DNA of 64,000 nucleotides from Nonomuraea indica (GCF_002850745.1 NZ_KZ559468.1:276491-340490); one strand, 5' to 3'. Numbered from the stretch's first letter, positions 1 through 8,353 are shown. Notes: generated by a model not told the origin, from the letters alone. Made by a program: numbers and translations.

Positions 1-819
1 GCGCAGCCAGTCGAGCGGCCGGTCACCCTGCGTGGTCAGCACCGCGAGCTGCGGCCGCGGCTCGAACCTGGCCCGGCCGGTGCGCTGCCCGAAGTCGCGC
101 ACCGGGGCGAGGTCGCCCGCCGGGCGCGGGCCGCGCACGTGCGCGGGGATGCCGTCGGCGTGGGCGCCCGGCATCGTCCAGGCGGCCAGCTCGGCCCGGT
201 AGTCGGCGTCGTGCGAGAGCTCCTCCTCGGCGAGCGCCGCGAACTCCAGGGTGTCGGCCGTGGCGTGCCGGTCGAGCGGCAGCAGGTTGGCCCCCTCTCT
301 GGAGGCGGCGATGCGCAGCTCGGCCAGCACCGCCGGCGGCACCCGCCGGTCCTCGAACGGCTCGCGGTTGGTGCGGCGCGTCCAGATCAGGTCGTACAGC
401 TCGCGGTGCCGGCCGGTGGCCGGGCGCCTGTCGCCCAGGCGCACGGTCGCCAGCAGGCCCGGGTCGAGCTCCGGGTCGGGCAGCAGCCACACGGCCGGGC
501 GCAGCCCCGCCGCGCAGACCGCGAGCCGCAGGTTGAACAGGGCCGCGCCGCAGCTCACGTGCTGCGAACGGCCGCGCGGGTCGCTGACCCGCAGCCGCCG
601 GTCGGGATCCGCCAGCAACTCCACGAACTCGCGCCGCACGACCGCGAAGCGCCACGGCTGGGTGTTGAGCGCCGACGGCGCCTGGCCCGCCGCGACGAGC
701 AGCCTGCGCACGCCCAGCTCCGAGGCGAGCGGATGCGCGTACGCGGTGACGCGGGCGGGGCGGGCGGCGTGCTGGCCGGTGTGCTGGCCGATGTGCTGGG
801 CGGCCGGGGGAGTGGACAT
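1..819 (-). CDS. Acg/Rv3131-like nitroreductase family protein, C-terminus cut by window edge
   Basis: The minus-strand frame is open from an ATG at 819 to base 1, so 273 codons are visible and the 3' end lies outside the window. A strong ribosome site (aggaggt) sits 7 bases before the ATG. The protein carries APSALNTQPW near residue 50 and SCGAALFNLRLAV near residue 95, closely matching the second nitroreductase at 3495-4481, which has APSVHNTQPW and SCGAALFTIRTAL. Family knowledge: Acg-type proteins (M. tuberculosis Rv2032, Rv3131) are FMN-binding nitroreductase-fold members of the DosR dormancy regulon, and some lack reductase activity. The gene is divergent from cydA and has its own DosR-like box at 891-904. 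Function is inferred; the substrate is unknown. Confidence 0.85.
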   Translation of the reverse strand, partial: MSTPPAAQHIGQHTGQHAARPARVTAYAHPLASELGVRRLLVAAGQAPSALNTQPWRFAVVRREFVELLADPDRRLRVSDPRGRSQHVSCGAALFNLRLAVCAAGLRPAVWLLPDPELDPGLLATVRLGDRRPATGRHRELYDLIWTRRTNREPFEDRRVPPAVLAELRIAASREGANLLPLDRHATADTLEFAALAEEELSHDADYRAELAAWTMPGAHADGIPAHVRGPRPAGDLAPVRDFGQRTGRARFEPRPQLAVLTTQGDRPLDWLR

Positions 820-890
820 GACGCACCTCCTGCCGCAGAGCCTTTCGCGGACCCCCGGGCCCCGGCAGAGCCGGACGGCCCTGCCGGCAG

Positions 891-904
891 GTGCCGAAAG
901 TCCC
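891..904 (-). promoter_or_regulatory. DosR-box-like site before the first nitroreductase
   Basis: Read on the minus strand the site is GGGACTTTCGGCAC. It matches 13 of 14 positions of the degenerate DosR/OsdR pattern GGGNCYTNNGNCCC (pattern recalled from the mycobacterial and Streptomyces literature). It lies about 70-85 bases before the nitroreductase start at 819, a usual place for an activator. Confidence 0.6.
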
Positions 905-972
905 ACGCCAGGACACCCCCGGCACGCCGTGGTGGCGCAGGTCACGGGCCTGCCGGCCACGGACGTCGGGTT

Positions 973-986
973 GGGACCAAGGTCCC
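973..986 (+). promoter_or_regulatory. DosR-box-like palindrome before cydA
   Basis: GGGACC and GGTCCC form a perfect inverted repeat around an AA centre, the shape of the canonical DosR box (GGGACTWWAGTCCC). It lies 60-73 bases before the cydA ATG and about 70 bases from the divergent nitroreductase box. This suggests cytochrome bd is switched on by the DosR-like regulator at 6726-7367. Confidence 0.7.
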
Positions 987-1045
987 GCCGCACGCGTGAC
1001 GGGCGACCCTACGGATGGCCCGTGACCTGGCCGATCCTTGCTGCC

Positions 1046-2422
1046 ATGGATGTCCTCGACCTCTCCCGCTGGCAGTTCGGCATCACGACCGTCTACCACT
1101 TCCTCTTCGTTCCCCTGACGATCGGCCTGTCGATCCTCGTGGCCGGGCTGCAGACCGCCTGGCACCGCACCGGGAAGCCCGAATACCTGAAGCTGACCAA
1201 GTTCTTCGGGAAGCTCTTCCTGATCAACTTCGCGATGGGCGTGGTGACGGGCATCGTGCAGGAGTTCCAGTTCGGGATGAACTGGAGCGCCTACTCGCGC
1301 TTCGTGGGCGACGTGTTCGGGGCGCCGCTGGCCATGGAGGGGCTCATCGCGTTCTTCCTGGAGTCCACGTTCCTCGGCCTGTGGATCTTCGGGTGGGACA
1401 AGCTGTCGCCGCGCCTGCACCTGGCCACGATCTGGCTGGCCGCCATCGGCACCAACATCTCCGCCTACTTCATCCTCGCGGCCAACTCGTGGATGCAGCA
1501 CCCGGTCGGCTACCGGATCAACAACGGCAGGGCCGAGCTCACCGACATCTGGGCCGTGCTCACCAACTCCACCACCCTCGTCACCTTCCCCCACGTGATC
1601 TTCGGCGCGTTCCTCACCGCCGCCGCGTTCGTGCTGGGCATCAGCGCCTGGTTCATGCTGCGCAGGCGCGAGGAGGGCACGTTCCGGATCTCCGCCCGGC
1701 TCGCGCTGGTCGTCGCCCTGGTCTCCGCCGTCGGCGTGTCGTTCTCCGGCCACTGGCAGGCGCAGATCATGACGGAGCAGCAGCCGATGAAGATGGCCGC
1801 CGCCGAGGCGCTGTGGGAGGACGAGCGGTCGGCCGGCTTCTCGCTGTTCGCCATCGGCGACGTCGAGAACGGGCGCAACCACGTCAACCTGCAGATCCCG
1901 TACGGCCTGAGCCTGCTGTCCACCAACACCCTGGACGGCGAGGTCGAGGGCATCAACGACATCCAGGAACGCTACGAGGCGCTCTACGGCCCCGGCGACT
2001 ACCGGCCGGTCGTCGGCCTGGCCTACTGGTCGTTCCGCCTCATGATCGGGTTCGGGGCGCTGTCGGCGCTGCTCGCGCTGGCCGGGCTCTGGCTGACCAG
2101 GCGCGGCAGGCTGCCCGCGGGCCGGTGGTTCCACCGGCTGGCCATCGCGGGCATCGCCCTGCCGTTCCTGGCCAACAGCCTCGGCTGGATCTTCACCGAG
2201 ATGGGCCGCCAGCCGTGGACCGTCTTCGGCCTGATGCGCACCGCCGCCGCCGTCTCCCCGAACGCGGACGTCCCCTCCGTGGCCATCACCCTCGTCGGCT
2301 TCACCCTCGTCTACGCGGTGCTCGCGATCATCGAGGTGCGGCTGCTGCTCAAGTACATCCGGATCGGGCCACAGGAGGACCGGCCCGAGGCCGAGCCGGC
2401 CGTCCCTCTCCTGTCCTACTGA
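1046..2422 (+). CDS. cydA: Cytochrome bd quinol oxidase subunit I
   Basis: This 458-residue protein is the quinol-oxidising, haem-carrying subunit of cytochrome bd, the high-affinity terminal oxidase used at low oxygen. The N-terminus RWQFGITTVYHFLF contains His18, the expected ligand of the high-spin haem, and FPHVIFG holds the probable ligand of haem b558. GRQPWTVFG marks the quinol loop region. About nine membrane segments are visible. I chose the ATG at 1046 because family members begin MDxLDLxRWQFG. No clear ribosome site precedes it, and an in-frame GTG at 1022 is the alternative. The gene is followed 25 bases later by cydB; no cydDC assembly genes are present here. A DosR-like box upstream suggests hypoxic induction. 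Confidence 0.95.
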   Translation: MDVLDLSRWQFGITTVYHFLFVPLTIGLSILVAGLQTAWHRTGKPEYLKLTKFFGKLFLINFAMGVVTGIVQEFQFGMNWSAYSRFVGDVFGAPLAMEGLIAFFLESTFLGLWIFGWDKLSPRLHLATIWLAAIGTNISAYFILAANSWMQHPVGYRINNGRAELTDIWAVLTNSTTLVTFPHVIFGAFLTAAAFVLGISAWFMLRRREEGTFRISARLALVVALVSAVGVSFSGHWQAQIMTEQQPMKMAAAEALWEDERSAGFSLFAIGDVENGRNHVNLQIPYGLSLLSTNTLDGEVEGINDIQERYEALYGPGDYRPVVGLAYWSFRLMIGFGALSALLALAGLWLTRRGRLPAGRWFHRLAIAGIALPFLANSLGWIFTEMGRQPWTVFGLMRTAAAVSPNADVPSVAITLVGFTLVYAVLAIIEVRLLLKYIRIGPQEDRPEAEPAVPLLSY

Positions 2423-2447
2423 CCGCCCGCCCTGACCGAGGACTGCC

Positions 2448-3413
2448 ATGGAACTCACCACCGTCTGGTTCATCCTGATCGCCGTCCTGTGGACCGGCTA
2501 CTTCGTCCTGGAGGGATTCGACTTCGGGGTCGGCATCCTGCTGCCGTTCCTGTCCCGTGACGACACCGAGCGGCGCGCCGTGGTGCGCACCATCGGCCCG
2601 GTGTGGGACGGCAACGAGGTGTGGCTGCTGGTGGCCGGCGGCGCCACGTTCGCCGCGTTCCCCGAGTGGTACGCCACCCTGTTCAGCGGCTTCTACCTGC
2701 CCCTGTTCCTCATCCTGCTCGCGCTCATCATGCGCGGCGTGGCGCTGGAGTACCGCGGCAAGAGCGACAGCACCCGAGGCTGGGACCGCGCCTTCTTCTG
2801 GGGCTCCCTCGTGCCGGCCCTGCTGTGGGGCGTCGCGTTCGCCAACATCGTCGCCGGTGTCCCGCTGGACGCCGACCACGAGTACACCGGCACCCTGTTC
2901 ACCCTGCTGACCCCGTACGCGCTGCTCGGCGGGCTGGCCACGCTGCTGCTGTTCACCCAGCACGGCGCCGTGTTCCTGGCGCTGCGCACCACCGGCGAGC
3001 TCAGGGGGCGCGCGGTCCGCGCGGCGCGCCTGCTCGCCCCCGCGACGATGCTCGTGGTGACCGCCTTCCTCCTGCTCGCCAGGTCCGGCGCGCTGTCCTG
3101 GGCCGCGGTGGGCGTGGCCTTCGCCGGCATGCTCGGCGCGCTGCTCGCCACCGTCTCGGGACGCGACGGGTGGGCGTTCACGGCCAGCGCGGTGGCCATC
3201 GTCGGGTTCGCCGCCGCCCTGTTCACCAGCCTGTGGCCGAACGTGATGCCGGCCCTCGACCCCGCCAACAGCCTGACCGTCACCAACGCCGCCTCCAACC
3301 CGTACACGCTCACCGTGATGACGTGGGTGGCCGGCATCTTCACGCCGGTGGTCCTCGGCTACCAGGCGTGGACGTACTGGGTCTTCCGCCGCCGCGTCAC
3401 CGGGACCGTGTGA
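2448..3413 (+). CDS. cydB: Cytochrome bd quinol oxidase subunit II
   Basis: This 321-residue integral membrane protein is the partner subunit of CydA in cytochrome bd. The N-terminal FVLEGFDFGVG and the following GPVWDGNEVWLL are family signatures. Roughly eight to nine hydrophobic segments follow. It starts with ATG 25 bases after cydA, so the two are one operon. Length is a little short of the E. coli protein but normal for actinobacteria. The cydX-type small subunit was not found. The downstream gap carries another DosR-like box serving the next gene. Confidence 0.95.
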   Translation: MELTTVWFILIAVLWTGYFVLEGFDFGVGILLPFLSRDDTERRAVVRTIGPVWDGNEVWLLVAGGATFAAFPEWYATLFSGFYLPLFLILLALIMRGVALEYRGKSDSTRGWDRAFFWGSLVPALLWGVAFANIVAGVPLDADHEYTGTLFTLLTPYALLGGLATLLLFTQHGAVFLALRTTGELRGRAVRAARLLAPATMLVVTAFLLLARSGALSWAAVGVAFAGMLGALLATVSGRDGWAFTASAVAIVGFAAALFTSLWPNVMPALDPANSLTVTNAASNPYTLTVMTWVAGIFTPVVLGYQAWTYWVFRRRVTGTV

Positions 3414-3424
3414 CCCGGCCGGGC

Positions 3425-3438
3425 GGGACCTTCGGCCC
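3425..3438 (+). promoter_or_regulatory. DosR-box-like site before the second nitroreductase
   Basis: GGGACCTTCGGCCC matches all 14 positions of the degenerate pattern GGGNCYTNNGNCCC. It starts 12 bases after the cydB stop and ends 57 bases before the nitroreductase start, so that gene probably has its own DosR-driven promoter. Confidence 0.7.
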
Positions 3439-3494
3439 TGCCCGGCCCCGGCGGCCCGTGATGGGCTGGAGTCGACACCACAGGAGGTGCTGCG

Positions 3495-4481
3495 ATGATC
3501 ACCAGGACGACGCAGGACAGGGATCGCGCCATCCACAGCGCGCTGGAGGCCGCCCGGTGGGCGCCGTCGGTGCACAACACGCAGCCGTGGTCGTTCGCCG
3601 TCTCGGGCGGCGAGATCAGCCTGCGCGCCGACGTGGAGCGCAAGCTCCGGATGGGCGACCCGTCCGGCCGCGAACTGCTGATCAGCTGCGGCGCCGCCCT
3701 GTTCACCATCCGCACCGCGCTGCGCTGCGAGGGGTTCGAGCCGATCGTGCGGGTGCTGCCCGACCCCGACCGGCCGTCCCTGGTGGCCACGATCTCTCCG
3801 GGCGAGGCGGTCGACGCCGACGAGCACACCCGCGCCCTCGGCCAGCAGATCGAGCGGCGCCGCACCCACCGGGCCGGTTTCACCGACCTGCCCGTGCCGG
3901 AGCGCCTGGTCGACGCCCTGACGCGGGAGGCGCGCGCGGAGGGCGCGAAGCTCACGCCGGTCGGCTCGCCCGAGGCGGTGGAGATCGTCGCCGCGCTCAC
4001 CCGCGCGGCCCAGGCGGCCCAGTCGGCGGACCGGGTGCTCACCCTGGAGGTCATCCGCTGGGCCCGCCCGCCGGGCAGCACGCGGACGGACGGCGTCCCC
4101 GCCGACGCCTACCCCCGTTCGGCGCCGCACACCGACCCGTACTTCGCGCAGCGTGACTACGCCTGGCGGCACGAGTGGGGCGCCGAGGGCGGCCAGGAGC
4201 AGACCACCGCGACGGGCGTGGTCGCCCTGCTGACGACGCGCGGCGACACCCGTGAGGAGTGGATCGCCGCCGGTCAGGCGCTCCAGCGCGTCCTGCTGGA
4301 CGCCTGCGCCCACGGCGTCAGCGCCGCCTTCCACACCCAGGCGCTGGAGATGTACCACCTGCGCGAGTTCCTCCGCCAGGAGGTGTGCGGCCACGAGTAC
4401 CCGCAGATGATCATGCGGCTGGGCATCACGTTCGACGACGGCCACAGCGTCCGGCGCTCCTTGCCGGAGGTGCTCGGCTGA
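3495..4481 (+). CDS. Acg/Rv3131-like nitroreductase family protein
   Basis: This 328-residue protein of the nitroreductase fold has APSVHNTQPWSF near residue 27 and SCGAALFTIRTAL near residue 64, as in mycobacterial Acg-type proteins. The C-terminal part (ALEMYHLREFLRQ) is also typical. The start ATG follows aggaggtgctgcg. Family members bind FMN, and several have lost the usual active-site lid, so enzyme activity is uncertain. It is a paralogue of the gene at 1-819, and both flank cydAB. The next gene is the DosS-like kinase 107 bases downstream. Its role in redox balance during hypoxia is inferred from family and context. Confidence 0.88.
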   Translation: MITRTTQDRDRAIHSALEAARWAPSVHNTQPWSFAVSGGEISLRADVERKLRMGDPSGRELLISCGAALFTIRTALRCEGFEPIVRVLPDPDRPSLVATISPGEAVDADEHTRALGQQIERRRTHRAGFTDLPVPERLVDALTREARAEGAKLTPVGSPEAVEIVAALTRAAQAAQSADRVLTLEVIRWARPPGSTRTDGVPADAYPRSAPHTDPYFAQRDYAWRHEWGAEGGQEQTTATGVVALLTTRGDTREEWIAAGQALQRVLLDACAHGVSAAFHTQALEMYHLREFLRQEVCGHEYPQMIMRLGITFDDGHSVRRSLPEVLG

Positions 4482-4535
4482 GCCCGGCGGCCCCTCCCGT
4501 CCGGGGTGCCGGGCTGAGCCCGGCGGCCCCTCCCG
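4476..4535. repeat. 24-bp direct repeat, two copies, between nitroreductase and kinase genes
   Basis: The unit GGCTGAGCCCGGCGGCCCCT plus CCCG occurs at 4476-4499 and 4512-4535. The first copy covers the nitroreductase stop codon. The second copy is part of the tight palindrome CCGGGCTGAGCCCGG. It looks like a local duplication, possibly acting as a weak terminator before the kinase gene. Confidence 0.6.
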
Positions 4536-4588
4536 CGCCCACCCCGCCCGAGGTGGGCGTCGCCGTGCGGTGATGCGACACTGATCGT

Positions 4589-6277
4589 ATGACGCAAGGT
4601 GACCACAGCCCGCTCATGCCCACGATGCGGCTCGACGAGTTGCTGGCGGAGCTCCAGATCCGGCTCAACGCCGTGCTGGCGACCCGTGACCGGGTGCACG
4701 CGTTGATGGAGGCCGTCGTCTCCGTCGGCAGCGACCTCGACCTGGAGACCGTGCTGCGGCGCATCGTGGAGACGGCGACGAAGCTCGTGGACGCCAGTTA
4801 CGGCGCGTTGGGCGTGGTCGGCCAGGAGCACACCCTCCTGCAGTTCATCCCGGTGGGGCTGAGCGAGGAGGAGATCGCCCGTATCGAGCACTGGCCGCAC
4901 GGCCTGGGACTGCTCGGGCTCCTGATCAAGGACGCCCGGCCGCTGCGGCTCGGCCGCATCGCCGACCACCCCGAGTCCTACGGGTTCCCGCCGGGTCACC
5001 CGCCCATGGGCACGTTCCTCGGCGTGCCGGTGCGCGTGCGCGACGAGGTGTTCGGCAACCTCTACCTCACCGAGAAGCGTGGCGGCGGCGAGTTCGACGA
5101 GGAGGACGAGGCCATCGTCATCGCGCTGGCCACCGCGGCCGGCGTCGCCATCGAGAACGCCCGCCTGTACGAGGAGTCGCGCCGCCGCGAGACCTGGCTG
5201 CAGGCCTCCTCCGAGGTCACCACCAGCCTGCTGTCCGGCGCCGACCGCAGCGGGGTGCTGGCCATGATGGCCGGCCGCGCCCGCCAGATGAGCGACGCCG
5301 ACCTGGTGCAGATCCTGCTGCCGGACCCCGCCGGCGGCAGCCTGTCGGTGGAGTTCGTGGAGGGGGAGCTGTCCGACGACGTGGCGGGCCTGACCTTCGA
5401 GCTGGCCGCCAGCACCGCCGGCGAGGTGTACACCAGCGGCCGGCCGGTGGCGGCCGGAGACCTGCTCGACTCCGAGTCCCCGCTGCGCGGGATGGGCTTC
5501 GGGCCCGAGCTGCTCATGCCGATCGGCTCCGGCGAGACCGTACGCGGCGTGCTCGCCCTGGCCAAGCGGTCCGGCCGGCTGCCGTTCAGCGCTTCCGACC
5601 TGCGCATGCTGGAGGCGTTCGCCGGCCAGGCGGCGGTCGCGCTGGAGCTCGCCGAGGCGCGCCGGCACGCCGAACGGCTGACCCTGCTGGAGGACCGCGA
5701 CCGCATCGCCAAGGACCTGCACGACGTGGTCATCCAGCGGCTGTTCGCCACCGCCATGACGCTCATGAGCACGGTCCGGCTGGTCGAGCGGCCGGAGGCG
5801 TCCAGCCGGCTGCAGCACGCCATCGACGAGCTGGACGAGACGATCCGGCAGATCCGGTCCACCATCTTCGCGCTGCAGTCGGTGCCCGACGAGCACGCGC
5901 CCAGCCTGCGGGCCAGGGTCGTCGAGCTGGTCGAGGCGTCGCGCGGCCATCTCGGCTTCATGCCGGGCCTGCGGATGGAGGGCCAGCTCGACAACCGGGT
6001 GCCGGAGGAGGTCGCCGAGCACCTGCTGGCGGTGCTGCGCGAGGCGCTGTCCAACGTGGTGCGCCACGCCAAGGCGTCCAAGGCCGAGGTGTCGGTGGAG
6101 GTGCAGGGCGAGACGCTGACACTCGTCGTCCGCGACGACGGCGTCGGCCTGCCGGAGCAGGGCCGCCGCAGCGGGCTGCGCAACATGGAGGAACGGGCGA
6201 CCAGCCTGGGCGGCTCCTTCGAGATCAGCTCTCCGGAATCTGGGGGAGCCGCACTCCGCTGGAGCGTGCCGATCTGA
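4589..6277 (+). CDS. DosS/DevS-like sensor histidine kinase with two GAF domains
   Basis: The 562-residue soluble kinase has GAF-A at about residues 45-195, GAF-B at about 205-355, a HisKA_3 helix pair with the phospho-acceptor His378 (DRIAKDLHDVV), and an ATPase domain with EALSNVVRHA near 485 and DDGVGL near 516. GAF-A contains GFPPGHPPMGTFLGVPV followed by RDEVFGNLYLTEK, nearly as in mycobacterial DosS. His137 in this stretch is the candidate haem ligand (DosS His149 from memory; the alignment should be checked). DosS senses O2, NO, CO or redox state through haem. The expected partner is the DosR-like regulator at 6726-7367. The last 53 bases overlap the convergent gene at 6225-6674. Confidence 0.9.
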   Translation: MTQGDHSPLMPTMRLDELLAELQIRLNAVLATRDRVHALMEAVVSVGSDLDLETVLRRIVETATKLVDASYGALGVVGQEHTLLQFIPVGLSEEEIARIEHWPHGLGLLGLLIKDARPLRLGRIADHPESYGFPPGHPPMGTFLGVPVRVRDEVFGNLYLTEKRGGGEFDEEDEAIVIALATAAGVAIENARLYEESRRRETWLQASSEVTTSLLSGADRSGVLAMMAGRARQMSDADLVQILLPDPAGGSLSVEFVEGELSDDVAGLTFELAASTAGEVYTSGRPVAAGDLLDSESPLRGMGFGPELLMPIGSGETVRGVLALAKRSGRLPFSASDLRMLEAFAGQAAVALELAEARRHAERLTLLEDRDRIAKDLHDVVIQRLFATAMTLMSTVRLVERPEASSRLQHAIDELDETIRQIRSTIFALQSVPDEHAPSLRARVVELVEASRGHLGFMPGLRMEGQLDNRVPEEVAEHLLAVLREALSNVVRHAKASKAEVSVEVQGETLTLVVRDDGVGLPEQGRRSGLRNMEERATSLGGSFEISSPESGGAALRWSVPI

Positions 6278-6674
6278 TCTGGCGGCCGGTCACCTGCTCG
6301 ACGTCCACCACGATGTAGTGGTCGCGCTCGCCGGGAGCCCACGCGGTCAGCGGCAGTTCCGAGAGCCGCCGGATCTCCTCGGGGTCGTGCACGGCCCTCG
6401 CGTGGCCGACGGCGGTCACCGACCAGCCGGTGCGCTCCTCCGGGTCGAACTCGTCGACCTCGAAGGCCACGACCGCGTGCCGGGTCGCGGCGGCGAGCTT
6501 GGAGCCGGCCGCGGTCCGGATGACGACGCTCTCGCCGTCGAGCCGGAACGTGACCGGCTGCACGGCGGGCAGGGCGCGATCGGTGAACACGATCCGCCCG
6601 ATCGGCGTGGAAGACAGCAGCCGCAGGCACTCCTCACGGGAAAGGACCTGCAGTCCGGACGAATCGATGGGCAT
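6225..6674 (-). CDS. Pyridoxamine 5'-phosphate oxidase-fold flavin or F420 protein
   Basis: The 149-residue protein has the split-barrel PPOX fold: LSREECLRLLSSTPIGRIVF at the N-terminus, then PAVQPVTFRLDGESVVIRT and AVVAFEVDEFDPEERTGWSV. Small proteins of this family bind FMN, F420 or haem, and one is a DosR-regulon member in mycobacteria. The substrate here is unknown. It is on the minus strand just downstream of dosR but has its own DosR-like box in the 51-base gap, so it may be transcribed both with dosR and alone. Its 3' end overlaps the end of the kinase gene by 53 bases tail to tail. Confidence 0.85.
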   Translation of the reverse strand: MPIDSSGLQVLSREECLRLLSSTPIGRIVFTDRALPAVQPVTFRLDGESVVIRTAAGSKLAAATRHAVVAFEVDEFDPEERTGWSVTAVGHARAVHDPEEIRRLSELPLTAWAPGERDHYIVVDVEQVTGRQIRSARSSGVRLPQIPES

Positions 6675-6710
6675 GTCTCCAGGATCACCGGTGGGCGGGG
6701 TGGATCCTTA

Positions 6711-6724
6711 GGGACGAAGGTCAC
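6711..6724 (-). promoter_or_regulatory. DosR-box-like site before the PPOX gene
   Basis: On the minus strand the site is GTGACCTTCGTCCC, 13 of 14 matches to GGGNCYTNNGNCCC. It begins one base after the dosR stop codon and is centred about 44 bases before the PPOX start at 6674. Confidence 0.55.
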
Positions 6725-6725
6725 A

Positions 6726-7367
6726 TCATTCGCGCCGGTCGGCCCGCAGCCGGGCGGACAGAGCCGCGGCCTGGGTGCGGCGCTGCATGTTGAGCTTGGC
6801 CAGCAGGTTGGAGACGTAGTTCTTGACCGTCTTCTCGGCGAGGAACAACCGCTCGCCGATCTGCCGGTTGGTCATGCCCTCGCCGATCAGGTCGAGGATG
6901 TGGCGCTCCTGCTGCGACAGAGCCGCCAGCGGGTCCTTCTGGGCGGCCTGGTCGCGCAGCCGCTGCAGCATCGCCGCGGTGGTCTGGGGGTCGAGCAGCG
7001 ACTGCCCGGAGGCGACGGTGCGGACCGCGCCGACCAGGTCGGAGCCGTGGATCTGCTTGAGCACGTAGCCGGACGCGCCGGCCATGACCGCGTCGAACAG
7101 GGCGTCGTCGTCGGCGAAGGAGGTGAGCATGAGGCAGGCCAGCCCCGGCAGCCGCGAGCGGACCTCACGGCACACGTCGACGCCGTTGCCGTCGGGCAGG
7201 CGCACGTCGAGCACCGCCACGTCCGGCTTCAGCGCCGGGATGCGGGCGATCGCCGACTCGGCGGTGCCGGCCTCGCCGACCACCTCGATGTCGTCCTCGG
7301 AGCCGAGCAGGGCAGCCACACCCCGTCGCACGACCTCATGATCATCGACGAGGAAGACACGAATCAT
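6726..7367 (-). CDS. DosR/DevR-like response regulator, NarL/LuxR type
   Basis: The 213-residue regulator starts MIRVFLVDDHEVV; a longer frame upstream adds residues no family member has. The receiver carries Asp8, Asp9, the phospho-acceptor Asp54 (VLDVRLPDGNG), Thr82 and Lys104, all at the DevR numbering. The LuxR-type helix-turn-helix has FLAEKTVKNYVS with Lys179, Lys182 and Asn183, the residues DevR uses to contact its box, so box specificity should be conserved. It should be phosphorylated by the kinase at 4589-6277 and activate the genes behind the boxes listed here. The equivalent Streptomyces pair is OsdR/OsdK. No box was seen before dosR itself. Confidence 0.93.
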   Translation of the reverse strand: MIRVFLVDDHEVVRRGVAALLGSEDDIEVVGEAGTAESAIARIPALKPDVAVLDVRLPDGNGVDVCREVRSRLPGLACLMLTSFADDDALFDAVMAGASGYVLKQIHGSDLVGAVRTVASGQSLLDPQTTAAMLQRLRDQAAQKDPLAALSQQERHILDLIGEGMTNRQIGERLFLAEKTVKNYVSNLLAKLNMQRRTQAAALSARLRADRRE

Positions 7368-7447
7368 GCCCCAGACGTTAGCGGACGTCCGACTGTGCCG
7401 GGTAGGGACGCAGACCATCCGGGCGCGGCGTGGGGGTCACCGTCAGG

Positions 7448-7461
7448 GGGACCTTGGTGAA
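7448..7461 (+). promoter_or_regulatory. DosR-box-like half-palindrome before the universal stress gene
   Basis: GGGACCTTGGTGAA keeps the first ten positions of the DosR box (GGGACC, TT, GG) but loses the last half. It lies 52-65 bases before the Usp start. This is the weakest of the five sites. Confidence 0.45.
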
Positions 7462-7513
7462 TGGCCACTGTCGGGGCCGGACATGATGTCATCGAAGCTA
7501 CCAAGGAGGAACC

Positions 7514-8353
7514 ATGATCGTTGTCGGTGTGGACGGCTCCCGGGCCGGGCTGGAGGCGGCCGGCTGGGCCGCCGGGGAGGCGGCGATGCGCCGGGCGCCG
7601 CTGCGGGTGGTCCACGCGCTGCCCGAGTGGGCGTGCAAGGAGAGCACCGGCCGCTACGCGGAGGTCGGCCGGTGGATGCGCGAGGGCGGCATGACCGTGC
7701 TCGCCTCCGCCGAGAGCCGGGCGCGCCGCGAGCAGCCCGAGGTCACCGTCGAGACCGCCCTGCTGCCCGGTGACCCCCGTGCCGCGCTCATCGAGGCGTC
7801 CAGGGACGCCGAGCTGGTGGTGATCGGCGACCACGGGCTGGGCGGGGTGCGTGGCATGCTCGTCGGATCGGTGGCCTACGGCGTGGCCGGGCACGCCGAG
7901 AGCGACGTCGTGCTGGTCCGCGAGGTGCCCGCCACGCCGCGCGGCGAGGTGGTGGCCGGTGTCGACGGGGCCCCCACGACCGCCCGTGTGCTCGACTTCG
8001 CCTTCCGCGAGGCCGAGCTGCGCGGACTGGCGCTGCGGGCCGTGCACGCCTGGTCCCTGCCGCAGGCAGCCGGGTTCCTGTCGCCCGCCGACGGCGGCGA
8101 GCGGGACGAGGTGCTCCTGCTGAAGGAGCGGCTCGCGGCGCACCGCGAACGCCACCCCGGGGTCGAGGTCATCGAGGAGGTCGTGCACGGCCACCCCGTC
8201 GCCGTGCTCCGGCAGGCCGCCGCCGGAGCGGCGCTGCTCGTCGTCGGCTCGCACGGCTACGGCACCCTCAAGGGGATGGTCCTCGGCTCGGTGAGCCAGG
8301 CCATGGTCCACCACGCCCCGTGCCCGCTGGCGGTGGTCAGGAGAGAGCGCTGA
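7514..8353 (+). CDS. Tandem-domain universal stress protein
   Basis: The 279-residue protein has two UspA domains (about 1-137 and 143-279). Each ends in the ATP-binding loop: IGDHGLGGVRGMLVGSVAYG in the first and GSHGYGTLKGMVLGSVSQ in the second, so both halves probably bind nucleotide. The start ATG follows aaggagga. Tandem Usp proteins of this length are typical members of the mycobacterial DosR regulon (e.g. Rv2623, Rv1996). The gene is divergent from dosR, with a weak DosR-like box between them. The role under hypoxia is inferred. Confidence 0.93.
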   Translation: MIVVGVDGSRAGLEAAGWAAGEAAMRRAPLRVVHALPEWACKESTGRYAEVGRWMREGGMTVLASAESRARREQPEVTVETALLPGDPRAALIEASRDAELVVIGDHGLGGVRGMLVGSVAYGVAGHAESDVVLVREVPATPRGEVVAGVDGAPTTARVLDFAFREAELRGLALRAVHAWSLPQAAGFLSPADGGERDEVLLLKERLAAHRERHPGVEVIEEVVHGHPVAVLRQAAAGAALLVVGSHGYGTLKGMVLGSVSQAMVHHAPCPLAVVRRER

